Of a DNA stretch of 64,000 nt, positions 51,635 to 59,533 are shown in pieces. The notes under the pieces were generated by a model. It was given only the letters and a program-made list of their open reading frames with translations. It was not told where the DNA came from and ran no database searches. The translations under genes were made by a program, and so were the position numbers. Each line of letters opens with the position of its first letter. The stretch's first letter is position 1. Source of the DNA: Plantactinospora mayteni (GTDB lineage Bacteria; Actinomycetota; Actinomycetes; Mycobacteriales; Micromonosporaceae); the NCBI RefSeq assembly GCF_016862935.1, contig NZ_BONX01000002.1, positions 1-64,000 of the forward strand, written 5' to 3'.

Positions 51635-52645
51635 ATGACTCAGCACGGTAGGCAGGTGCCGGATCACCTGCTGATCCGGATAGCGCAGCGGAACGATCCG
51701 GTGTCGGCGGTCTCCGAGGACGATGCCCGGCGCCGATCGCTCGCCTATCCGAAGTTGATGTGGGGAGCGCCGGTCTTCGGCCACGCCGAGGAGGTGGCGG
51801 GCCGGTGGCGGATCCTCGGCCTCAGCGGCGACCAGCCACAGGGCAGCCGGGACGCCCTCGGCTCGCACTTCCGGCAGTTGCGGAAGGAGACACCGGAGAC
51901 CGCCGGGCACGCGGCCGAGCGGCGGGAATACCGGGAGGCGATCCGGCTGCTCGACTGGGAGGTGGTCGACGACCTCACCGTGCACGGCCGCCGTTACCGG
52001 ATCATCCGCGCCCAGCCGTTCATCCGGATGGGACCGGACGGGCCCGAGCCGCCCCGGCCCACCGACCCGGATCCGTATCCGCCGGGCAGCACGCGTGGCG
52101 CCCCGTACCAGGAGGAGGGCTTCGTCATCGACCCGACCGCGACTACCGGTCTCTCGGACGGACTGCTGCGGATCGAGATGGTGCCCGCGTTCTACCAGGC
52201 CGGCCTCGTCCCCGACGACGTCCGGGCCGACTCCCGCCGGGCGCTGGCCACCCACCCGAACGTGGTGCTGCTGCCGGTCGGCTTCACCATCGGCGAGTAC
52301 GTGCACGGGAGTTGGCAGCCGCGGTCCTTCACCACGTACCCGACGCCGCAGGCGGCCCGCGACTCGGCGGCCTTCCGGTTCGGTGACATCGTCCCGCACG
52401 AGGACGCGTCGCTGGAGGAGATCCGGGCCGCGTACACCCGGGCGCTGGAGGAGTTCGAGGCGCCCCGTACGGACGAGTTCGAGATCCGGGGCGTCCGCTG
52501 CCGGGTGACCCGGGTGGAGCGGTTCGTCCGGGTCGGCCCGGACGGCCCGGAGGGCCCTCGACCCTCGGACTGGGATCCGGAGCCGCCGCCGGAGCTGCAC
52601 TGCCAGCAACTGCGTGAGCAGGGACTGCTGCCCGACCCGGACTGA
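51635..52645 (+). CDS. DUF5954-like protein with internal duplication
   Basis: Predicted 336 aa. No signal peptide or membrane helix. Two halves share a repeated segment: VHGRRYRIIRAQPFIRMGPD then GPEPPRPTDPDP in the first, and IRGVRCRVTRVERFVRVGPD then GPEGPRPSDWDP in the second, suggesting duplication. The GPDGPE-PRPSD pattern is that of an uncharacterised actinobacterial family (DUF5954, from memory). Function unknown. It stands alone between divergent and convergent genes. Confidence 0.75.
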   Translation: MTQHGRQVPDHLLIRIAQRNDPVSAVSEDDARRRSLAYPKLMWGAPVFGHAEEVAGRWRILGLSGDQPQGSRDALGSHFRQLRKETPETAGHAAERREYREAIRLLDWEVVDDLTVHGRRYRIIRAQPFIRMGPDGPEPPRPTDPDPYPPGSTRGAPYQEEGFVIDPTATTGLSDGLLRIEMVPAFYQAGLVPDDVRADSRRALATHPNVVLLPVGFTIGEYVHGSWQPRSFTTYPTPQAARDSAAFRFGDIVPHEDASLEEIRAAYTRALEEFEAPRTDEFEIRGVRCRVTRVERFVRVGPDGPEGPRPSDWDPEPPPELHCQQLREQGLLPDPD

Positions 52646-52732
52646 GCCGCTGCTGATCGGACAGGTCTGGGTCAACCACCACGTGATGTTCGACCACATC
52701 GGAGAGGTAGCCGGAGGTTGGCCAAAGCCTCC

Positions 52733-53446
52733 TCAGACGGTGCTGGGTCGATCGGCCCGCCGGGGCCGCCGCCGGTACCCGATGACGAGCCCGACCCCGA
52801 CGAGCGCCACCACCAGCAGCATGCCGGCGACCAGCAGCGCACGCCGCGACGTGCTGGTTCCCGGATCGGGCGCGGGTCGGGATCCGGCCGGCCCGGCGGC
52901 GGCGCTCCCGTCGTCGACCGGTGCCGGGGCGGCGACCGCCGCGAACGGGTCCCGCCCGGGGTCGACCGGGACCGTCGGCGGTCGGATCATCCCGGGCCAG
53001 TACTTCTCGGTCTCGGCCGGTTGGAGCGGCGCCGGCACGCCGAGCACCGCCAGCCCGCCGGGCACGGTGAGGGTACCGATCCGGTAGTCGGCGAACCGGC
53101 CCTGCACGGCGGTCACCGTCCAGGCCCCGGCGTGCGGTACCGCGACGGCCGCCGCGTAGTGCGCCGGCTCCGGCAGCGCCGACGCGACGAACGACACCGG
53201 CGTGCCCTCCTCGTCCACCAGCCGCAGCGCCACCTTGCCGAGATCACCCTCGTAGGGATGGAAACCGTGCTGGAGCACCCAGAGCCCGACGGTGTAGCCC
53301 CGACCCGGTTCCAGCCGGTCCGGCAGCGGGTCCAGCACCGTCACCGCCCAGTTGCCGGCCCGGGCGGGAGTCGGGGCGAGCAGCAGGGTGCCGGCCAGCC
53401 CGACCAGGGTCGCGGCGACGGCGGCGAGCATGCGACGGGTACGCAT
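52733..53446 (-). CDS. Secreted membrane-anchored protein with YtkA/FixH-like domain
   Basis: Predicted 237 aa. ATG 53446 has the strong site GGAGGTGGTCCCG. Signal peptide MLAAVAATLVGLAGTLLLA, cleavage near PARAG. Residues 36-140 form an Ig-like domain (VTVLDPLPDRLEPGRGYTVG, VPHAGAWTVTAVQGRF) similar to YtkA/FixH proteins of copper or cytochrome metabolism. A Pro/Ala linker and a C-terminal helix (ALLVAGMLLVVALVGVGLVIG) with an Arg tail anchor it in the membrane. No Cys or Met-rich copper site is seen, so metal handling is doubtful. Confidence 0.7.
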   Translation of the reverse strand: MRTRRMLAAVAATLVGLAGTLLLAPTPARAGNWAVTVLDPLPDRLEPGRGYTVGLWVLQHGFHPYEGDLGKVALRLVDEEGTPVSFVASALPEPAHYAAAVAVPHAGAWTVTAVQGRFADYRIGTLTVPGGLAVLGVPAPLQPAETEKYWPGMIRPPTVPVDPGRDPFAAVAAPAPVDDGSAAAGPAGSRPAPDPGTSTSRRALLVAGMLLVVALVGVGLVIGYRRRPRRADRPSTV

Positions 53447-53548
53447 CGGGACCACCTCCACCGATGACGAGCCGCGCCCGGGCCGCCCGGTTCCCCGGCC
53501 GCGGCGGGCCCGGCGCTCCCCGTGCGGCCCCGGGCCCGTCGGCGCAGG

Positions 53549-55342
53549 TCAGCGGCCCGGTAGCGGCACCTGGGACCAGTCGATGTCCGAGCCGAGATAG
53601 AAGCTCAGGTACGACGGCTGGTTGTAGGTCGTCTGCTGCCGGGCCACCTCGACCCGGTACTGCGGGTCGTGCATCAGCGTGAAGAGCTTCCGGTCGGTCG
53701 GCTCGGTACTCAGGTAGATCCGGATCGCCGAACTGTCCACGGTCCGGGTCAGCAGTTCCTCGCGCCAGTCGCCGAGGACGTCGGCGACCAGTCCCGGGTT
53801 GCCCTTCGTCCCGTTGTTGGTCCGGGTGCCGTCGGCGGTGAGCAACCGGCCCCGCTGCCAGTCGTCGATGCTCGGGGTCACCTCCCCGGCACCGTTGACG
53901 ATCTGGGTGGTCATGTCCGCCGCCCACCGGATGCTCTGGTTGGTACCGGGGATGACGGTGCCGAGCAGGTCGCCGTCGGCGGTACGCAGCCCCGGCCCGT
54001 CCGGCTGGCCGCCGACGACCGTCGCCCAGGTCTCCAGGCCAGGCTCGGCGGGTACGACGTCGCCGACCATGCCGCGCCCGGTGTCCACACCGGTGTAGCC
54101 GCCGTAGATCACCTCGCCGGTGCGGGCGTCCCGCAGCGCGTAGCCGTAGGGTGCGCCGGTCGCGCCCTCGTGCACCATGAAGATCTCCAGCCCTGGACGG
54201 GCCGGGTCGATGTCGGTGACGTGCATCGCGTCGCCGTGCCCGACCTTGGCCCGGGCACCCGGGTTGGCGCTGCCCGCCGGCAGGACGCCGTACGAGCTGT
54301 AGAGGAGGCTGCCGTCGTGGTCGATGGTGGCGCCGCCGTAGACGATCTCCTGCTTTCCGTCGGCGTCCACGTCGGCGACGCTGAGCGAGTGCGCGCCCTG
54401 GGTGGTCAGGGTGCCGTACTCCGGGTCGGTGCCCTCCCGGCCGTGCGGGCTGTCGTTGAACGGGTTCGTCATCGGCACCCAGCCGCTGTCGACGTACCAG
54501 TCCTCGCGCAGCCGCCGGCCGTCCCAGCGGTAGGCGACCAGGGTGGCCCGGGTGTAGTAGCCCCGGGCGAAGATCGCCGACGGGTGCCGGCCGTCCAGGT
54601 AGGCCACTCCGGCGAGGAACCGGTCGACCCGGTTGGCCGGCTCGATCCGGCTCATCGCGTAGTCGCCCCACATCAGCCCGTCGTCGTGCCGGCCGGGCTT
54701 GTAGCGTACGGTCTGCAACTCGCGGCCGGTCGCCCCGTCGAAGACGGTCAGGTATTCCGGTCCGTCCACGACGAAGCCCTGGAACGCCCGCAGCACGTTG
54801 CGGGTGCTGCGGGCCGGGGCGTAGACGTCGACGCTCAGGTCGGACGCCGAATAGGTGTACGCCTCGCCGGTCGGGGTCACCCCGGCGGCCGGCCTGCGCA
54901 GCGGCAGGTCGCGGTGACCGTCGGCCCACGGCGTCACGGCCGCGCCCCGGGCGCCCGTCCGGCCCCGGAGCACCGCCGCGACCTGGTAGGCGGCGGTGGC
55001 GGTGCCGGACCGGTCGAGATAGTTGGTGCTGTCGGTGACGGTGGCGATCCGCCGCCCGTCCCGGTAGACGGCGAAGTCGGCCCCGGTCAGCCCGGTACGG
55101 CTCCGTCCGGTCGCCTCGTCGCCGAGCAACCGCCAACTGAGGAACACTCCGTCGGGGGTGGCGACCGCGACGAGTCCACGGTCGAGGCGTTCGAGGCGGG
55201 GTCCGCCGCCGTGCTGCCCACCGCCCGGCTGGGCGGAGACCGCGGTCGGAGTGCCGACCAGCAACACGGTCACCGAGAGCCCCGCGACGAGTGCCCGCGA
55301 CAGCGCGGCGAACGTCCGGCCTCCCCTGGTTCGAGATCTCAT
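53549..55342 (-). CDS. Rhamnogalacturonan lyase (PL11), internally deleted
   Basis: Predicted 597 aa. ATG 55342 follows GGAGACCC. Signal peptide ALSRALVAGLSVTVLLVG to SAQ. PL11 features are clear from about residue 45 (LERLDRGLVAVATPDGVFLSWRLLGDE) and in the C-terminal half (LSVADVDADGKQEIVYGGATIDHDGSLLY, VGHGDAMHVTDIDPARPGLEI, TNNGTKGNPGLVADVLGDWREELL). After YTYSASDLSV the chain jumps straight to DVYAPARSTRNVLRAFQGFV. The usual first propeller blades (SVGDVDGDG, KWDPSN, RAGAHYTQF) are missing in frame. These carry calcium and substrate residues in the family, so activity is doubtful. Confidence 0.85.
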   Translation of the reverse strand: MRSRTRGGRTFAALSRALVAGLSVTVLLVGTPTAVSAQPGGGQHGGGPRLERLDRGLVAVATPDGVFLSWRLLGDEATGRSRTGLTGADFAVYRDGRRIATVTDSTNYLDRSGTATAAYQVAAVLRGRTGARGAAVTPWADGHRDLPLRRPAAGVTPTGEAYTYSASDLSVDVYAPARSTRNVLRAFQGFVVDGPEYLTVFDGATGRELQTVRYKPGRHDDGLMWGDYAMSRIEPANRVDRFLAGVAYLDGRHPSAIFARGYYTRATLVAYRWDGRRLREDWYVDSGWVPMTNPFNDSPHGREGTDPEYGTLTTQGAHSLSVADVDADGKQEIVYGGATIDHDGSLLYSSYGVLPAGSANPGARAKVGHGDAMHVTDIDPARPGLEIFMVHEGATGAPYGYALRDARTGEVIYGGYTGVDTGRGMVGDVVPAEPGLETWATVVGGQPDGPGLRTADGDLLGTVIPGTNQSIRWAADMTTQIVNGAGEVTPSIDDWQRGRLLTADGTRTNNGTKGNPGLVADVLGDWREELLTRTVDSSAIRIYLSTEPTDRKLFTLMHDPQYRVEVARQQTTYNQPSYLSFYLGSDIDWSQVPLPGR

Positions 55343-55514
55343 GGGTCTCCAATGCGGGTACGACCCGATCCTCCGGGTGGGACGAACTCGACCGGGCTGA
55401 AACGATACAATCCACAGAGGATTCTCGATTCCCGGCAGACTTGTCAAGGTCGGTCGCACCGACCCCGGACGGCGGCACGCTGCGGCCGGGGCGGGTGATC
55501 CCGGACGCCATCGG

Positions 55515-55552
55515 TAGTCTCACCGCGTCGGTGTAGTCTCACCGCGTCGGTC
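55515..55552. repeat. 19-bp direct repeat, two copies
   Basis: TAGTCTCACCGCGTCGGTG (55515-55533) is repeated as 55534-55552 with only the final base changed. It lies 75-110 bases upstream of the ECF41-type sigma gene and 170 bases upstream of the PL11 start, in their shared divergent region. A regulator-binding pair is possible. Confidence 0.85.
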
Positions 55553-55626
55553 TCCTCGGCTCTCGCGGGTACGGTCGTCTTGGGCTGGTCACCCCGATGA
55601 CGTCTGATGCCTGGAGAAGGTGACCT

Positions 55627-56547
55627 GTGAGCGCCGACGAGTTCCTCGCCGACCGGTTCGCCCGCGACCGGCAGCACCTGCGGGCGGTCGCCTACCGCCT
55701 GCTCGGGTCGCTGCCCGACGCGGAGGACGCCGTACAGCAGGCGTGGCTGAAGGCCAGCCAGGCCGACCTGCGTGAGGTACGCAACCTGACCGGCTGGCTG
55801 ACCACCGTCACCGCCCGGGAGTGCCTGGACATGCTGCGGGCCCGACGCCGACGAGCCGAGGTCGCCCTCCCCGACCCGGAGTTCCCGGCACCGGACGCGA
55901 CCCCGGTCGCCTCGCCAGGCCGGACGGCGGAGGAGGAGGTACTGCTCGCCGAGTCGGTGGGGCTGGCGCTGCTCGTGGTGCTGGACCGGCTCTCACCGGC
56001 ACAGCGGGTCGCCTTCGTGCTGCACGACCTCTTCTCGATACCGTTCGAGGAGGTGGGCCGGGTGCTGGACCGCTCGCCGGTGGCGGCGAAGAAGCTGGCC
56101 AGCCGGGCCCGGGACCGGGTGCACGGCACGGCTCCGCAACAGCGGCGGATCGCCACCCGGCACCTCCCGCTCGTCGCGGCTTTCCTCGACGCGTCCCGGG
56201 GCGGTGACCTGGAGACCCTGCTCGACCTGCTGGCCCCCGACGTCGTACGCCGGGCCGATCCGGTGCTGCTGCCCGCCGGAATGTCGACCGAACTGCGCGG
56301 GGCGCGGGCGGTGGCCGAGGAGACCCGGCACTTCGCCGCAAGGGCCCGGATGGGCGGCACCGCTCTGGTCGACGGCAGCCCGGGGATCGTGATCGCCCCG
56401 CGCGGCCGGCTGATGGCCGTACTGCGCCTCACCGTCGAGGCGGGGCGGATCTCCGCCGTCGACGTGATCGGCGACCGGGACCGGCTCGACCGGGTGGCCA
56501 TCACCCTGCCCGGTGGCGCCGACCCGTCCCGGGAACACGTCTCGTAG
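55627..56547 (+). CDS. sigJ: ECF41/SigJ-type sigma factor with SnoaL-like C-terminal domain
   Basis: Predicted 306 aa. GTG 55627 follows GAGAAGGTGACCT. Sigma region 2 RDRQHLRAVAYRLLGSLPDAEDAVQQAWLKA and region 4 LDRLSPAQRVAFVLHDLFSIPFEEVGRVLDRSPVAAKKLASRAR, including the LFSIPFEEV box typical of SigJ/ECF41. Residues of about 195-300 are the regulatory NTF2/SnoaL-like tail (LVAAFLDASRGGDLETLLDLLAPDVV). In ECF41 factors this tail both activates and restrains. No partner carboxymuconolactone decarboxylase or oxidoreductase gene, the usual neighbour, is adjacent. Confidence 0.9.
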   Translation: MSADEFLADRFARDRQHLRAVAYRLLGSLPDAEDAVQQAWLKASQADLREVRNLTGWLTTVTARECLDMLRARRRRAEVALPDPEFPAPDATPVASPGRTAEEEVLLAESVGLALLVVLDRLSPAQRVAFVLHDLFSIPFEEVGRVLDRSPVAAKKLASRARDRVHGTAPQQRRIATRHLPLVAAFLDASRGGDLETLLDLLAPDVVRRADPVLLPAGMSTELRGARAVAEETRHFAARARMGGTALVDGSPGIVIAPRGRLMAVLRLTVEAGRISAVDVIGDRDRLDRVAITLPGGADPSREHVS

Positions 56548-56549
56548 TC

Positions 56550-57302
56550 CTAGACACGCCGGTCCGCCCGCTCTTCCCCGTCGGCACGGTCTGCCCAGTC
56601 AGCGCCGTCGGCTCTGTTTGCGCCGTCGGCTCTGTCTGCCACGTCAGCGCCGTCGACTCTGTCTGCGATGTCGGCTCTGTCGGGGACGTCGGCGCTGTCG
56701 GGGACGTCGGCGTGGGGTGGGGCGGTGAGCCGGAGTTGCCAGCCCGGGCCGCGCCCGGTCAGCCGGACCACCGCCAGTGGCGCCACCTCCAGCCGCCAGA
56801 AGGTGGCGGTCGGCAGCCGCAGTGCCCGGACCAGCGCGGCCCGGACCACCACCGCATGGGTGACGGCGACGACCCGCCCGCCCCGGTCACGCTGCCCGGT
56901 CAGCCAGCGGTCGACCCGGTCGAGCAGCATGTCGACGGACTCGCCGCCGTGCGGGGCCGCGTCCGGCGTACCGAGCCAGTCTCGGAGCGCCTCGGGCTCC
57001 CGGGCGGCCACCTCGGCCAGCGACAGCCCGGCCCACCGGCCGTAGTCACAGTCGGCCAGGTCGGGCACGGGGGCGGGCCGCAGGCCGAGCGCGTACCCGG
57101 TCTGCCGGCCCGCCTCGGCGGGAGTACTGAGGCAGGCGTCGATCCGGCCGAACGGCCCGCGCCGACCCGGCCCGGTAAGGGCCAGCGCGCGGGCCGCCGC
57201 CAGGCCGGCGGGATCCAGGCTGTCGTCGCCACCGCCGAACACCGCCCGGCGTAGGGCTGCGGTGTGGGCGTGGGCGACCAGGTGCAGGCTGGTCGGCCTC
57301 AC
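56550..57302 (-). CDS. CobC-like histidine phosphatase with altered RHG motif and Ala-Asp repeat tail
   Basis: Predicted 250 aa. GTG 57302 overlaps the cbtA stop (GTGA). Histidine-phosphatase fold with the N-terminal site LHLVAHAHTAALRR, in which the usual R-H-G is A-H-A. The catalytic His and the later VVAVTHAVVVRAAL His are kept, as is DCDYGRWAGLSLAEV. The cobalt/cobalamin operon setting suggests an alpha-ribazole-phosphate phosphatase (CobC) or related role. From about residue 200 the chain is a repetitive tail (DVPDSADVPDRADIADRVDG), encoded by imperfect 15-18 base repeats at 56570-56715. It is expressed under the cobalamin riboswitch at 58325-58500. Confidence 0.75.
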   Translation of the reverse strand: MRPTSLHLVAHAHTAALRRAVFGGGDDSLDPAGLAAARALALTGPGRRGPFGRIDACLSTPAEAGRQTGYALGLRPAPVPDLADCDYGRWAGLSLAEVAAREPEALRDWLGTPDAAPHGGESVDMLLDRVDRWLTGQRDRGGRVVAVTHAVVVRAALVRALRLPTATFWRLEVAPLAVVRLTGRGPGWQLRLTAPPHADVPDSADVPDRADIADRVDGADVADRADGANRADGADWADRADGEERADRRV

Positions 57303-58093
57303 CGTCCGGCCGGAGCCTCGGCACCGTCCGGCGTACCGGACCGCTCCGGTCCACCGTCGACGGACGGCCGCCGGTCCCGGCCCCGCCGGCCGAGCAGCAC
57401 GGCGAAGAGCAGGCCGATCCCGGTCCAGAGCACCACCTGGGTGCCGAGGGAGGCGAGCCGGAACTCCCACAGCAGGGTCGCCGGGAAGTCGTCCGGTACC
57501 TCCGCGAACGACGGCAGCACGGTGTAGGCGACGACCGTGACCAGCAGGAAGCCGCCGACCGCCGCCACGGCCCGCAGCGCGGAGGAGGCGTGCGGGGAGA
57601 CCGAACGGTGGGCCAGGGCACCGGCCCAGACGGCCACCAGACCGAGCAGCACCAACAGCAGGTAGCTGCCGGTCCGCTGGTCGATGGTGTCCGGGTTGCC
57701 GACCGCCGGCGGGTTCGCCGGATACTTGCCGAACGGTACGACGACCGCGCCGAGCAGCGCCGCGCCGGCCAGCAGCAGCGCCGCCCGGCCGTCGTCGGAG
57801 GTACGGAGTCGACGGCGCAGCAGGACGTACCCGGTGGCGAGCAGGCCGCCCATCGCGGCGCCGAACAGCCCGGTGGCCAGGAACAGGCCGGCACGCTGAC
57901 CGTCGCGCCCGACCAGTTCCTCGGCGTGGTGGTCGGCCTCGGCCTCGGGTACGGAGTGGGTCGCCTGTTCCTCGATCGCGATCGCGGCGTCGATCCGCGG
58001 TTCGCCGACGAGGTAGGCGAAGGTCCCGGCGATCAGACCGGCGACCAGACCTGCGAGCAGGCCACGCAGCAGTACGGACAGGAACGTCGGCAC
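57299..58093 (-). CDS. cbtA: CbtA family cobalt transporter subunit
   Basis: Predicted 264 aa. Five or so hydrophobic helices: SVLLRGLLAGLVAGLIAGTFAYLVGEP at the N terminus (the CbtA GLxAGxxA signature), FLATGLFGAAMGGLLATGYVL, AALLLAGAALLGAVVVPFGKYPANPPAVG, and others. The His/Asp/Glu-rich loop EADHHAEELVGRDGQ may bind cobalt. CbtA and CbtB are known from genomic context as B12-regulated cobalt importers. It follows cbtB by 13 bases. Confidence 0.92.
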   Translation of the reverse strand: MPTFLSVLLRGLLAGLVAGLIAGTFAYLVGEPRIDAAIAIEEQATHSVPEAEADHHAEELVGRDGQRAGLFLATGLFGAAMGGLLATGYVLLRRRLRTSDDGRAALLLAGAALLGAVVVPFGKYPANPPAVGNPDTIDQRTGSYLLLVLLGLVAVWAGALAHRSVSPHASSALRAVAAVGGFLLVTVVAYTVLPSFAEVPDDFPATLLWEFRLASLGTQVVLWTGIGLLFAVLLGRRGRDRRPSVDGGPERSGTPDGAEAPAGR

Positions 58094-58106
58094 GGCGGGG
58101 AGTCGA

Positions 58107-58310
58107 TCAGTGGCAGGGGACGCCGAGCAGGTGCCGACCGTCGTGCATCAGCTCGTGCAGGTACATGCCGCTGCGCGAGACCGCCCCCTGGTCGAAGGCG
58201 ACCAGGTAGGTCAGCAGGGCTAGCACGGCGACGACGGCGAGAGCGGTCCACAGTAGCCGGGCGGTGACGACCGGCTGGGCGAGCGGACGGGCCGGGACAG
58301 GATTGGACAT
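58107..58310 (-). CDS. cbtB: CbtB family cobalt transporter small subunit
   Basis: Predicted 67 aa. ATG 58310 follows GAGGAGG. One membrane helix (LWTALAVVAVLALLTYLVAFDQ) and the CbtB C-terminal metal motif HELMHDGRHLLGVPCH, with three His and a Cys that probably take up cobalt. First gene of the riboswitch-controlled cbtB-cbtA-phosphatase operon. Confidence 0.92.
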   Translation of the reverse strand: MSNPVPARPLAQPVVTARLLWTALAVVAVLALLTYLVAFDQGAVSRSGMYLHELMHDGRHLLGVPCH

Positions 58311-58324
58311 GCGCGTAGAACCTC

Positions 58325-58500
58325 CTCGGGGATGACGCGTCCCCGTCGACAGGCTGCGACGACCGAGCGTCCTGGCTCGCGGACCCCGACCGGGTCGGGA
58401 CCGCTCACAGTGGCGCGACCGCGCCGGACTTTCACCGGCTTCCCTCGTACCGCCGCAGATGGCCAGTCGACCGTAACCGGGCGGTACCCACCGGTCAACC
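58325..58500 (-). ncRNA. Cobalamin riboswitch upstream of cbtB
   Basis: On the minus strand the conserved core reads GGGAAGCCGGTGAAAGTCCG (about 58425-58444), then the B12 box GCCACTGTGAGC (58403-58414) and AGCCAGGACGCTCGG (58363-58377), in the expected order. Downstream a stem CGGGGA-N7-TCCCCG (58328-58346) abuts the cbtB ribosome site GAGGAGG, a likely expression platform acting on translation. High adenosylcobalamin should shut off cobalt uptake genes. Confidence 0.92.
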
Positions 58501-58627
58501 GGGGCACTGGTCGGGCGGCGGGGGTCCGGATCTGCCGGCACGGTGCGCCGTCGGGTCGGGTGTCGGAGGTCACGATCCGACGGTCGCCCGGTTGTCCCGG
58601 CCGGAGGCGGCCGATACCGTCGCGCCC

Positions 58628-59380
58628 GTGACGACCCGGGTACTGCTGCTCGGCGGCACCGCCGAGGCGCGGGAGCTGGCCGCCGCGCTGGCCGGTCGAC
58701 CCGAGACCGTGGTGGTCTCCTCGCTGGCCGGCCGGGTCGCCGATCCCCGGCTGCCGGTCGGCGAGGTGCGGATCGGCGGGTTCGGCGGACCGACCGGACT
58801 CACCCGTTGGCTGCGCGAACACCGGATCGACGTACTCGTCGACGCCACCCACCCGTACGCGACCCGGATCCGGTCGTCGGCGGTCCAGGCGACCGGGGCG
58901 ACCGGAGTGCCGTACCTGCGGTTGGAGCGTCCCGGCTGGACGGCGGGTCCCGGGGACCGGTGGCACCGGGTGGCGGATCTCGCCGCCGCCGCCGAACTGC
59001 TGCCCCGGCTGGGTCGCCGGGCCTTCGTCACCACCGGGCGGCAGGGACTGGGCGCCTTCCTGCACCTGACCGGCGTCCGGCTGCTGGTCCGGGTGGTCGA
59101 CGAACCGACGATCCCGTTGCCGGAGAACGTCACCGTGCTCCGCGACCGGGGTCCCTATCGGGTGGCGGCGGAGCGGGAGCTGCTCACCGCGCACCGGATC
59201 GACGTGCTGGTGAGCAAGGACAGCGGCGGGACGTACACGATGGCGAAGCTGGCCGCCGCCCGCGACCTGGGGCTACCGGTGGTGCTGGTGGACCGGCCGG
59301 CGCCGCTCGCCCTGCCGGCGACGGTCACCGAGGTGGCCGCGGCGCTGGCCTGGCTGGAGACGGCGCCGCCGCGCCGATAG
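58628..59380 (+). CDS. cobK: Precorrin-6A reductase
   Basis: Predicted 250 aa. GTG 58628, directly followed by the nucleotide-binding start RVLLLGGTAEARELAAAL. Family motifs: DVLVDATHPYATRIRSSAV, FVTTGRQGLGAF and VLVSKDSGGTYTMAKLAAARDLGLPVVLV. It reduces precorrin-6A to dihydroprecorrin-6 with NADPH in the aerobic pathway. It is divergent from cbtB across the riboswitch region and convergent with cobIJ. Confidence 0.93.
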   Translation: MTTRVLLLGGTAEARELAAALAGRPETVVVSSLAGRVADPRLPVGEVRIGGFGGPTGLTRWLREHRIDVLVDATHPYATRIRSSAVQATGATGVPYLRLERPGWTAGPGDRWHRVADLAAAAELLPRLGRRAFVTTGRQGLGAFLHLTGVRLLVRVVDEPTIPLPENVTVLRDRGPYRVAAERELLTAHRIDVLVSKDSGGTYTMAKLAAARDLGLPVVLVDRPAPLALPATVTEVAAALAWLETAPPRR

Positions 59381-59384
59381 CGGC

Positions 59385-59486
59385 TCACGGGTAGTACTGG
59401 ACGTACAGGTAGGTGGTCCACCAGCCGTTGTCCCGGCACTGGCAGGTCGGCGGCCGGGCCGAGCCGCCGTATGCCAGGCCGAGCCG
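59385..59486 (-). pseudogene. Remnant of a small Cys/Trp-rich secreted protein
   Basis: A minus-strand frame ending at TGA 59385-59387 reads LGLAYGGSARPPTCQCRDNG then WWTTYLYVQYYP. It looks like the end of a signal peptide followed by a tiny mature protein. An in-frame TAG at 59487-59489 cuts off the N terminus and no start codon remains. It fills the gap between the convergent cobK and cobIJ genes. Confidence 0.45.
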
Positions 59487-59533
59487 CTACGCGCCTGGCG
59501 AACCGCCACGCACCTGGCGAGCCGCCGGCGCCG

